Positions 9,201-18,985 of a DNA stretch of 64,000 bases are shown one piece after another (within the stretch, counting starts at the first letter, position 1; the number at the start of each line of letters is the position of its first letter). Location: assembly GCA_026936335.1 (NCBI GenBank), contig JAPMXV010000005.1:186001-250000 (forward strand), given 5' to 3'. Source of the stretch: Mantamonas sphyraenae (taxonomy: Eukaryota > CRuMs > Mantamonadidae). The position numbers and the translations under genes are program-made. The notes below the pieces were generated by a model that saw only the letters and a list, made by a program, of their open reading frames with translations, made no database searches and was not told the DNA's origin.

Positions 9201-12200
9201 CCTGCGGTGGCCACGTTTGTGTCGTCGACACAGATTGTGTGCACCGCGCCCGAGTCGCCCGTGGGCACGGTGGCTGTGGAGGTGTCGAACAATCGTCAGA
9301 CGTACAGCAGCAACGGCCTGCAGTTTCGCTTCCGACAATCGTTCTCGCCCAGCTGCCGCACCACAGGCGAGCTCAGTCTGGGTGTCAACGAACGCACGGA
9401 AGCAGGTCTACGCTACTTGCCCAACCTGTTGCTGGGTGCAAACGTGTCGTCCATCACCACCCTGCGTGGCGACGGGTTGTTTCCTCAGGGGCTGTTTGAC
9501 GGCGACCGATGCTGCCAGAGCACAGGCGTCACCGCGGGCTTCAAGTGCGGTGCCACCTTTGCACGCGTGCAAGACGGCGCTGAGTACGCCAGCATGACGG
9601 TGGCGCTGCCTGTGCGCGCGTATGTGAACGAAATCGTCACGGCGTGGTATCAGCCCTGCCGCAACCTGCCCAAACCCACCTACGAGCTGTTGTACAAGGA
9701 TCCGGTTTCGTCCACATGGAAGGTGCGCGTGACACGTGCGTTGAGTGCGACGTTTGGCGGCGGACAACAGCCCTGTGCGGTGATTCCGGGTGACACGGGC
9801 GAGGTGGCGCTGTGCCTTGACTTTTTCGAACCTGTGGAGACGCAGGAACTGATGCTGCGGTTCAACAACAGCGCAAGCAGCATGGGCGCGCTGCCGGCAG
9901 ACACAGACGGCGGCTGGCTGTTTGAGTTTGAGGCGCACGGCAAGGACGTGGATGTGCCCGTGGCCCTGCGCTTTGCCGGCAGCGGTAGCCTGAACTTCAC
10001 GCTGGCCTCGGACGCCGTGGTGAGTCTGCCTGCGTTTGATGTGGTGAGCATCGATGTGGCGGGCAAGGTGCTGGGTGGGCGTGACAGCAACACGACGCAG
10101 GTGCGCGTGGTGCTGAAGCGAGGCAGCGGGGCGTCGGCCACAGTGCTGGCTGACAGCGAGGTGCTCGGCACTCCTGTACGGGACGTGAATGTGACCCAAG
10201 GTGCAGCGAATGTGACCGGATTGGCCCTGCGTGCGCCACGCGCGGGTGTCTACACGCTCGCCATCGAGTCAGGAACTTTGGACTCGCTCACATACGTGTT
10301 TTCGGTGGCCGTGGGCGTGCCACGCAGCGTAGAGCTGTGTGGCGGCACGGGCAGCGGCGCAATGACCGTGGCTGTGCGTGCGCTGACGTCGTTGCCTGCA
10401 CGTGACGTGTGTGCGTTTGACGGTGGCCACAACGCGGTGGGCGCGAGTGACACAACCGTGCGGACAGTGACCGTGGCGCTGACCAACGCGCTGAGCACAA
10501 GCCACACGCTGACGCAGAGCGCAGGCGGTTACTCCATGGTGCAAGGCGTGGCCACAGTGGACAACCTTGCGCTGGTGACGCCTGCCGTGGGCCAAAACCA
10601 GGTCAACATCAGCGTGGCGGGCGTGGGCAGCGTGACGTTTACAGTCACTCTCGTGCCGGGTCCGGTGGTGGCGCTGCGTGTGGACACGGCGGCACTGGTG
10701 GGCGTGCGTACGTCGTCCAACGTGAGTTTGCCCACGCTGTCGTTGTCTGCATTGGATGCAGGCGGCGCAGTGACGACCGACACCGCAGGACTTGTGGCGT
10801 CTGTGCGCGGTGCAAACGCGTCCCTTGTGCTGTCGGGCAGCTTGTCGGCGTTGCCTGTGGCCGGACGCATCGAGTTTGCGTCCATGTTTGCCACATGGCC
10901 TGCGCCGGGCACGTACGTGCTTGAGTTCAACAGCGGCATTGGGACGCCCACGACAGGCGACTCGCTGTCTGTCACCGTCGTTGCCGGACAGCCGAGTGCC
11001 ATGGACGTGGTGTCGCCCAGCAACGTGAGCGTGGGTGTGGTGGAGCGTGTCGAACTGCCCACCGTGCAGCTTGTGCTTCGCGACGGACTGGGATCCCTTG
11101 TGGGCGCCCTGGACGCAGGCAACACCCGTCCCGTGGTCGCCTCGTGGTCCGACGCCTCGGTGGTGCTCACTGGCACCACAAGCTCCTTTGCTCTGGGAGC
11201 AGCCTCGTTTGATGCGCTGGTGGTGCGTCTGCCACGCGCAGGTACGGCCAGTGTTGTGTTTGCCTCGTCGGGTCTCTCGTCTGCCTCGCTGCCCGTGTCG
11301 ATCACTCCGGGCACACCTGCGACCATGCGTGTGGCCTACATTACGCTGGACCAGCAATTGCCGTCCATCGTGGCCACGCGCATCACGCCTGCCTCGTTGA
11401 CCCTGCACGATGTGGCCGACAACCGCGTGCCAGGGCGACTGGCGTCTGCATTGCGTGTCAATGTCACCCTGGCCGGCGTGGACGTGGCCACCAGTGGCGT
11501 CGATGCCAGTGGCGTGCAACTCACAGGCACACTGAACCAGCAGTTTGGCGACGGAATCGATCGCCTGGACTACAGCGATTGGGAATTGGGTGCGCCCGTG
11601 CATGGCAACTACACTTTGCGTTTCACGGCGTACACCAGCAGCGGTGCAGCACAGAGCCAAGTCGCACCGGTGCACCTTGTGGCTCGTGTGGGACCTGGTC
11701 CGCCTGCAAAGTTGGCCATTCACGTGCCTCCGCCTGCAGGTGTCTCACTGCCGTCCGTGGCTGCCACACGTTTGCCTGCCTTTGTGGTGACCGTGCAGGA
11801 CGCAGGTGGCGCCGTGTTGGAACTGGTCGACGAGGAGGAGCAACAGAACGTGACGGTGTCGCTTCTGCCCGCGTCCAGCGGCCAGTACACGCTGCTGGGC
11901 GACGCAGTGTTGTCCAACGCCACGGGCATGGCCGAATTTGACGCTCTGGTGCTTGTGGCCCCGCGTGCGGGTGTGGTGCAGCTTGAGGTGACCAGCGACG
12001 GCGTGACAGGCACCGCGTTGAACGTGACTGTGCGCGAGGGTCCTGCACATGCATTGCTGCTGTCCGGGGTCACACCCATGCAAGCGTTCCAATCCGCACA
12101 GGCGACCCAGTTGCCCACCATGACGGTGGAGGCAGTGGATGTCGGTGGCAACCGCGTGGGTGCAAGTGACACCCTGGACCGCACCGTGCGCCTGCGCTTC

Positions 12201-15200
12201 AGCAACGCCACACAGGACGCCCTGGTTGCCGCCAGTGCAGCTGTTCCGGCACTGCAGGGCAACACCGTGTCCCTGATGAGCGATGGCATCTGTGCCCTGC
12301 TTGGCGTCACCATCCGCTCGCCGCCTCGGGGACGCTACGAGTTGCAAGTCAGCACGCCCGACTTGCTGCCTGCCTCGGTGACCATCGACATTGGTCCAGG
12401 CTCTGCGACTCGCCTGCAGCTCATGTCTGCGTCGACGGTGCAGCTCACAAGTGTGGCTGGCTCGGGCATGCCGCTGCCGCCTGTCACGGTGCACACGGTG
12501 GATGCAGGTGGCAACTGGGTGCCTCCGGGACTGCCTGGCACAGTGCTCACGGCCCACTTGGCGCTTCGCAGCGCAAGCACAGGCGTGGTGGCTCTGGGGG
12601 ACGTGTTGGTGTCGCCACAGACGACGTGGCAAGCCAACGTGAGTGCCAACGGCACAGTGACGCTTGCCAACGTGGCAATGACCACGCGTGCAGGAACATA
12701 CAGCCTGGCCGTGCGGGCTGGAGGTCTGGACGAGGCGCACGTGGACGTGACGGTACATCCGGGTGCTCCGGCACGGGGAGTCGCGTTGAGCGGCAGTGCC
12801 ACGCCCGTTTCGGACAACGTGGCCGTGTTGAACACGATGCGTGTGCAGTTGTACGACGTGAATGGCAACGCGGCGTTGAACGCCAACGGAACGGTGTTGG
12901 GACTGCGTGCGGTGCCCGACGACGCCGAGGTGCAGGGGACGGTGCTGCGTGGGTCTGTGTTGGGAATGGTGACGTGGAACGACGTGGTGCTTGTGGGACG
13001 CCATGGGGCCAACTACACACTGGAGGCGTACGCAGTGGACACGTCGTTGGGCATGGCCGCAGTGTCGGTGTCGCAAACACGCGTGGCCGAGTGTGAGACG
13101 TTGCGCACGGGCAGTGTGCCGGATGAAAACAGCGGCCGCACGTGTTTGTGTGCACGTGGCTACTACCAAAACAGTAAGCAGGCGTGCGAACCGTGTCAGG
13201 CCGGCACGTACAACCCGACCCTAGGCCAGGAGGCGTGCCTGTCGTGCCCGGGCAACACAGACACGGCGGGCAACTTTGGCATGACACGTGAGGCGGATTG
13301 CCGCTGCAAGCTGGGCTTCTATCAGCCGGGCAGCGATCCCACCGTGTGCAACAAGTGCGAAGAGGGTGCCGTGTGCGACGGAGGCTCAGCCATCATTGCC
13401 GACGTGGGTTTCTGGCGCGTGTCCCCAACCTCGCGTGTGTTTTACGACTGCCCCAACCCGGCTGCGTGTGTGGGCGGTGCCAACGCAAGCTGCGCCGTAG
13501 GCTACGAGGGCCCGCTGTGCTCTGTGTGTTCGGCGGGCTATGGCAAGTTTGGCACCGAGTGCACGCCCTGTGGCGATGGCGCAGTGAATTGGTTCTTGGT
13601 GTGTTGTTTGTGCTGTGCGGTGTGGCGCTGCTGTACTTTCTGGTCAACACGGCAAGTGGGCCCAAGAGCGACTATTCGATCATTGTCAAGATCATGCTCA
13701 ACTACCTCCAGGTCATTGCCTTTGTGGGCGACTTTAGCACACGCTGGCCCTCACTGGTGCAGGGACTGTTTGACACGATGGGTCTGGCGCTGTTTTCCCT
13801 CAACTTGCACCCTGTCGATTGTGCGTTTGGCATGACGTTCTACGACCGATTCACGCTGTACATGATCTTTCCATTCCTGGCCATCGGCGGCATTGCCGTC
13901 TTCTTCCTGACGTTGTATGCGGTGCGTCGGTGGTACAGGGGTGGCAAGCACATGCTGCGGTATGCGGTGGAACATGCCCACGGCGACAGCGCAAAGGGGT
14001 TCACTCTGCAGCTGGAGGCAGCCACGTCGAGTGTGCACGCAGAGGTGTTTTTGCGCCGCGAGATGATCAAACTGTACTCGGTGACTGTGCTTGTGATCCT
14101 CTTTATTGCCCATCCCGTCATCACGAAGCAGGTGTTTCAGATCTTCAACTGCGCCGTGTTTGACCAGAACCAAACGTACCTGTGGAGCGATCTGCGCATC
14201 TCGTGCACAGACCCCACGTACCTGTCATACCGCGTGTGGGGCATTGTCATGGCGGCTGCATACTGTGTGGGCTCGCCCCTCCTGTTGACCGCCCCTTTTG
14301 TGGCGCAAGCGCGACCAGCTGAACACAGAATCGGTGCGCCAGCGCTTCCGCTTCATCTACGAAGGGTACAAGCCACGCCACTTTTACTGGGAGACAGTCA
14401 TCCTGTTCCGCAAGCTGCTGGTGGTGGCTGTGATTGTGTTTTGGCGCTCGAGGCCGCTGACGCAGATGTACTACGGCCTGTGGGTGATGATTGCGGCGCT
14501 GGTGTGTCACATGTACGCCAAGCCGTTTGCTACGCATCTGACGTCGCGGCTGGAGAGCGTGTCGCTGATTGTGACTGTGATCACGCTGATGTCCGGGATG
14601 TTGTACCTGACACCCGGGGAGGTGGATGCAGACGGCACGGCGCTGCTGACCACGATCCTGCTGTCGCTGAACGCAACGCTGTTTGTTGTGTTTACTGTGA
14701 TTTTGGCGCACGGGTTCTACCAGGTGACACGAAAGCAGAAGCTTGTGGCACGAATGGGCAAGGCGCTGGAAAAGGTGAATGTGGACAAGCTGCGGCGTGC
14801 GTCGACGGCGCTGGACTTTGGGCGACCCAAGGCGTCGTCGAACGCAGAGAACAAGGAGCAGGAGAGAGAACGGCGTCGGCTGGTGGTGGGCGGTGTCACG
14901 CTGGAGCGGACGATGTTTGAAAAGGCGGACAAGTTGCGGCGGGCACACAAGGCAGGACGCTTCCGCAACGACATGCATCGCATCGCGTACAACATGCTGG
15001 AGGCGCATGACGACCATGATGTGTATGTGGAGATTGTGGAGCTGTTTACGCCGTACGAGAACACCGCGCTGGGTGTAGGAGATGGAGGGGAAAACGGTGA
15101 CGACGAGCAAGAGGAGGAGGGGGAGTATGGTGTGGCAGATGGACGGGTGGAGAAGAACGGGGACGGGGTTTCCGCAGATGATGTGTTTGAAATGATGAGT

Positions 15201-15326
15201 GCCACGCAGTCGTCCAAGTCGCCGTTGGCGGAGGCGGACGAGAGGGATGGTGGAGAGGATGTGGAGATGCAGACGTTGAGGGAGGAGGGGAGTGTGGAGG
15301 AGCGGGAGGAGGAGGAGGAGGATTGA
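6202..15326 (+). CDS. Giant LamG/IPT/Ig-repeat/Cys-rich multi-pass surface protein
   Basis: Six exons: 6202-6295, 6401-6466, 6590-6897, 6965-7361, 7451-7804 and 7900-15326, about 2881 residues once two opposite one-base frame breaks in the last exon are allowed for. Order: signal peptide (1-31); LamG/pentraxin-like fold (about 38-290, with TLSMWVKTS and YVGARGFNGLIDDIRF); two IPT/TIG domains (about 705-885); a Cys-containing domain shared with the gene at 25923 (about 895-1095); about ten Ig-like repeats with a recurring LPTV-DAGGN signature (about 1100-2135); ephrin-receptor/GCC2-GCC3-type Cys repeats (about 2136-2306); eight or nine membrane segments; and a basic then acidic cytoplasmic tail ending EREEEEED. 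The topology suggests a large ectodomain on a multi-pass, possibly TRP-like, membrane region. Adhesion or sensing is inferred. Breaks lie at about 13585-13600 (one base short) and 14291-14300 (one base extra). Confidence 0.8.
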
Positions 15327-15449
15327 GGGGACATTGTTGCACTCAACAAAGCATCATCCAACCCACCCGTCCATGTTCCCAAAGCACACACAATGACCCA
15401 CAGTCGGCACTGGGAACCATACGTAAAAAAGGAGCCAAGCCGAGAAAGC

Positions 15450-15454
15450 AAAAA
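15450..15454 (-). terminator. Pol III T-run terminator of 5S copy 3
   Basis: T5 on the minus strand, 7 nt after the 5S 3' end, in a flank homologous to that of copy 1. Confidence 0.65.
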
Positions 15455-15461
15455 GAGAATT

Positions 15462-15579
15462 ACCAACGTCACAGCCAATTCCCTTGAGGTCCCCCATCAA
15501 AGTACTACGGCTGCCATCTCCAGCTTAACGGTGGGGTTCGGCAGGGACCCTGTGCTTTCTGGAGTGTTTGAACGTTGGT
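15462..15579 (-). rRNA. 5S ribosomal RNA, copy 3
   Basis: 118 nt, identical to copies 1 and 2. It lies between the giant surface gene (convergent, stop at 15326) and the ARPC4 stop (15749, same strand). About 75-80 bp downstream and about 70 bp upstream also match copy 1, so the duplicated unit is larger than the RNA itself. Confidence 0.95.
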
Positions 15580-15637
15580 TACTTCTCCTTTGCTGCCCCT
15601 CCACCTACACCCTGCGCCAAACCTACTGCCCCGCGCG

Positions 15638-15648
15638 CACTTGCGACC
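15638..15648 (-). promoter_or_regulatory. Conserved 5S upstream element, copy 3
   Basis: GGTCGCAAGTG on the minus strand, 58 nt upstream of the 5S start. Confidence 0.5.
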
Positions 15649-15748
15649 GGCCATTTCCACCCAAATCCATCCACAAAACTCTCCCGCGCCTTCTCCCGAC
15701 CCACACAGCCCCACCAAACACACATTGCATTGGAATTCTTCTTGTTAT

Positions 15749-16615
15749 TTATCCGCCAAACTTGCTCAGGAACTCCTGGGCCACCACACGCGCGCGCGGC
15801 CGTTCACAGAGAGCTTCATCTCGCTGATCTCCTTGTCAATGTCCTGCATAAACTGGATGATAAAGTCGACCAGCTTGTGCTTGTACATGCCTCCGTGTGA
15901 AAGTTCGTCAGCAGGAAGCTGATGTCGTATCCCTGTGTGTTCACGCCGCATCGTGTGTGTCAGCCGTGTGGCCCGTCCCTTTCCTTGCTCGCTCATTCTT
16001 TTCCCCTCTTTTCCCTCCTCCCCCTGGCCCGTTTCTCTCCTCCCACGCGCTGTCCTGCCCACCCGCACATCTGCCTGCCTCCCATCTTCGCCCCCTGCCT
16101 CTCTCCACTCCACCTCTCCGTCACAGGCCTCCACTTGTCCCGTCTATCCTCTGTGCAGACCCGGTTTGCCCCTGATGTCCTGCAAAATATTTCCCTCTGA
16201 GAGATCAAACCCCTCCCCTTATTTTCCCTCCGGGTCCTCGTCAAGGCCTCTCTCTGTCTGTCCATCATGTCACACCAGCACCTACCTCCACAGGCACGCG
16301 ACGCAGGATGACAAAGTTCTCTGCACGCTGCGTCAGGAACCGCATGAACTTCTTAGCCAGAATCACCTCGATCTCGTCCGCCTTCTTGATCTTGATCGAC
16401 ACACGCATCGAGTTGACCGCCGGCTCGATCAGACACTTTTCGTTCTCGTTACGCGAGATGCACACCGGGTTCAGCAGCAGCTCCTTGTTGTTGCGCATCT
16501 CAATCTCAGGCTTGTTGTGGCGCTCCACCACCTGCGAGCCAAAGTTCTCCAGGCACATGGCCGCCGTCAGCGTGTGCCGGATGCAGTCAAGGTATGGTTT
16601 CAGAGTGTTTGCCAT
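15749..16615 (-). CDS. ARPC4: ARPC4, 20-kDa subunit of the Arp2/3 complex (two frame breaks)
   Basis: ARPC4 forms part of the clamp that holds Arp2 and Arp3 during branched actin nucleation. Exon 1 (16286-16615, 110 codons) begins [11 protein letters not shown] and contains [17 protein letters not shown] and [17 protein letters not shown], all highly conserved. After a 350-nt intron (GTAGGT donor, CACACAG acceptor), exon 2 (15749-15932) encodes [42 protein letters not shown] and finally [10 protein letters not shown]. With the frame restored the protein is about 170 residues, the usual family length. Exon 2 as written has two breaks: one base short at about 15887-15894 (between HTE and MYKHK) and two bases extra at about 15781-15800, in a CG/GT-rich run. 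The family is usually single-copy and every conserved residue is present, so I favour sequence error over a pseudogene. It is head-to-head with SEC61, with 248 bp between the ATGs. Confidence 0.85.
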
Positions 16616-16863
16616 GTTTGTTCCTCTGCACGGGGGTTGGCTTTTTTGGGTTTTTGTGTGCTTCAGCCCACGCGACTTTGCTTTCATCATCGCCCACAAG
16701 CATGCAACGCAGACGCCCTCTACCCATCCACCCACCCACCGCCCCCTCCCTCCTTTCCCCCTCTTCCCGATTCCTTCTCGTCTCTCCCCACCCACCAACA
16801 CATGGACTTGCCTCACCGCCAACGCCACTGCCAGACCCAACCCAAATTCAAAAAGACTTCATC

Positions 16864-18900
16864 ATGGGTAAGTGCACCATCTCCCCCCTAACCCCCCCTA
16901 CCCCCCCTCCCCCCTTTCCATCCTCCATCAACCCACCCCACTCGCTCCTGCACCACCTCCTGCGTGCCCCGACTTCCAATCCCGCGGCCGACCGAATTTT
17001 GCAATCCGCCCAGCGCCCTCTTCTTTCCCACCCGCCTGCGCCTCACACACCCACCCCCGCTCCTCCCTCGCCACCCCACCAGTTCGCTTTCTGGACATTC
17101 TGAAGCCCGCCATGTTTGTGGTGCCCGAGATCGAGTCGCCCACCGGCAAGGTGCGTTTCGCGTGCATGACACGTGGCCCTCTCATCTCCCCTCCCGTTTT
17201 CATCCTCCCGCTACCCCCTTCTCCCGTCCCCCGTCTCTCCTGCTGACTCTCCTGCCTCCCCACCCGCCTTCCCGCAAACACCCCCCGACCCCCCCCCCCG
17301 TCCGCACCATCCCAGGTGGAGTTCAAGCGACGTGTCATGTTCACCCTGTTGACGCTCGTCCTCTTCCTCGTCTGCTGCCAGATGCCCCTCTACGGCATCA
17401 AGGTCTCCAAGAGCGCTGACCCCTTCTACTGGATGCGTGTCATCCTCGCCTCCAACCGTGGTACCCTCATGGAGCTTGGCATCTCCCCCATTGTCACTTC
17501 CGGCATGGTCATGCAGCTCCTCGCCGGTAGCAAGCTCATCGACGTCGACCAGGGCATCAAGGCCGATCGCGAACTCTTCCAGGGCGCTCAGAAGCGTATG
17601 TGACCCTCTCTTCTTCCCTCTCCCTCCTCCCCTCCCCCTCTCTCTGTCTCTCGGCCTTTCCATCCTCCACCTCCTTGGATCCCTTTCTCCTCTTCTATGG
17701 TCCCCCTTGCTCCTTCTCCTTCCAACGGACATGCATGTTTTCCCTCCCTTGCTCCTTTCCCCCTTTCCCCTCTTCCCTCCCTGTCTACGTCCCTCCTCCT
17801 CACACCGGCTCTCCTCCCTCCTCCGCACAGTCGTCGGCATCATCATCACCCTTGTCGAGGGTGTGGCCTACATCATGTCCGGCATGTACGGCGACCTGAA
17901 CGACCTCGGTGTCGGCAACGCCGTCATCATCCTCCTCCAGCTCGTCTTTGCCGGCTTTGTCGTCATCCTCATGGACGAGCTGCTGCAGAAGGGCTACGGC
18001 CTGGGCTCGGGCATCTCGCTCTTCATTGCCACCAACATCTGCGAGACCATTGTGTGGAAGGCGTTCTCGCCCACCACCATCAACACCGGCCGCGGCACAG
18101 AGTTTGAGGGTGCCATCATTGCCCTCTTCCACCTCTTGGTCGCACGTACCGACAAGGTGCGCGCCCTCAACGAGGCCTTCTACCGCCAGAACCTGCCCAA
18201 CGTCACCAACCTCCTCGCCACCGTCTTGGTCTTTTTCGTCGTCATCTACTTCCAGGGTTTCCATGTCGACATCCCCATTTCCAACTCGCGTGTCCGAGGC
18301 GCCGGCCAGACCTACCCCATCAAGCTCTTCTACACCAGCAACATCCCCATCATTCTGCAGAGCGCCATGATCTCCAACCTCTACTTTTTCTCCCAGCTTC
18401 TCTACAAGCGCTACAGCACAAACTTCTTTGTGCGCCTCATGGGCACCTGGCAGGAGTACGAGACCGGACAGGGTGGCACCCAGAGCATCCCCGTCGGTGG
18501 TCTCGCCTACTACGTCTCGCCCCCGAGCTCCCTCATGGAGGTCATCACCGACCCCTTCCACACCTTTGTCTACCTTGCCTTCTTCCTCGGCACCTGTGCT
18601 CTCCTGTCCCGTCTGTGGATCGACGTCTCTGGTAGCTCCGCCAAGGACGTTGCCAAGCAGCTCAAGGAGCAGGGCATGACCATGAAGGGCATGCGCGACC
18701 CGGCCATGATCAACTACCTCAACATGTACATCCCCACCGCCGCTACCTTTGGTGGTCTGTGCATCGGTGCCCTCTCCGTCTCCGCCGACTTTCTCGGCGC
18801 CATCGGTTCCGGCACGGGTATCCTCCTCGCCGTCACCATCATCCACTCCTACTTTGAGCTCTTTGTCAAGGAGCAGGACAAGTTTGGTTCCATCTTCTAA
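16864..18900 (+). CDS. SEC61A: SEC61 alpha, protein-conducting channel of the ER
   Basis: The main pore subunit of the Sec61 translocon, a ten-helix ER membrane protein for co-translational import. Four exons: 16864-16867 (ATGG only), 17083-17150, 17316-17595 and 17831-18900; 473 residues, the normal family length. Phases agree at all junctions (GTAAGT, GTGCGT and GTATGT donors; pyrimidine-rich acceptors). Visible family motifs are [20 protein letters not shown] at the N-terminus, [53 protein letters not shown] and the ending [12 protein letters not shown]. The four-base first exon means an intron begins one base after the start codon. Codon use is strongly C-ending, as expected for a highly expressed gene. 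Confidence 0.97.
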
Positions 18901-18985
18901 ACGGATGTTGAACGCTGAGACCAACCAACAAAAAGAATGCTTTCATGCAAAGTTCACCAGTCATTGCTCTCCACTCATTCATTGC

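Noticed and set aside
7541-9499. 652-residue + frame and the matching minus frames inside the giant surface gene
   Set aside because: Composition is Cys/His/Gln/Arg-rich without domains; the IPT and Ig-like signatures lie in the chosen frame.
13585-14300. An intron to explain the first frame change in the giant surface gene
   Set aside because: Any GT-AG pair that restores frame would delete the first membrane helix, which the paralogue at 25923 keeps at the same place.
15749-16615. ARPC4 as a pseudogene
   Set aside because: All conserved residues, length and splice sites are intact apart from two small indels in repetitive bases; sequence error is the simpler explanation, though unproven.
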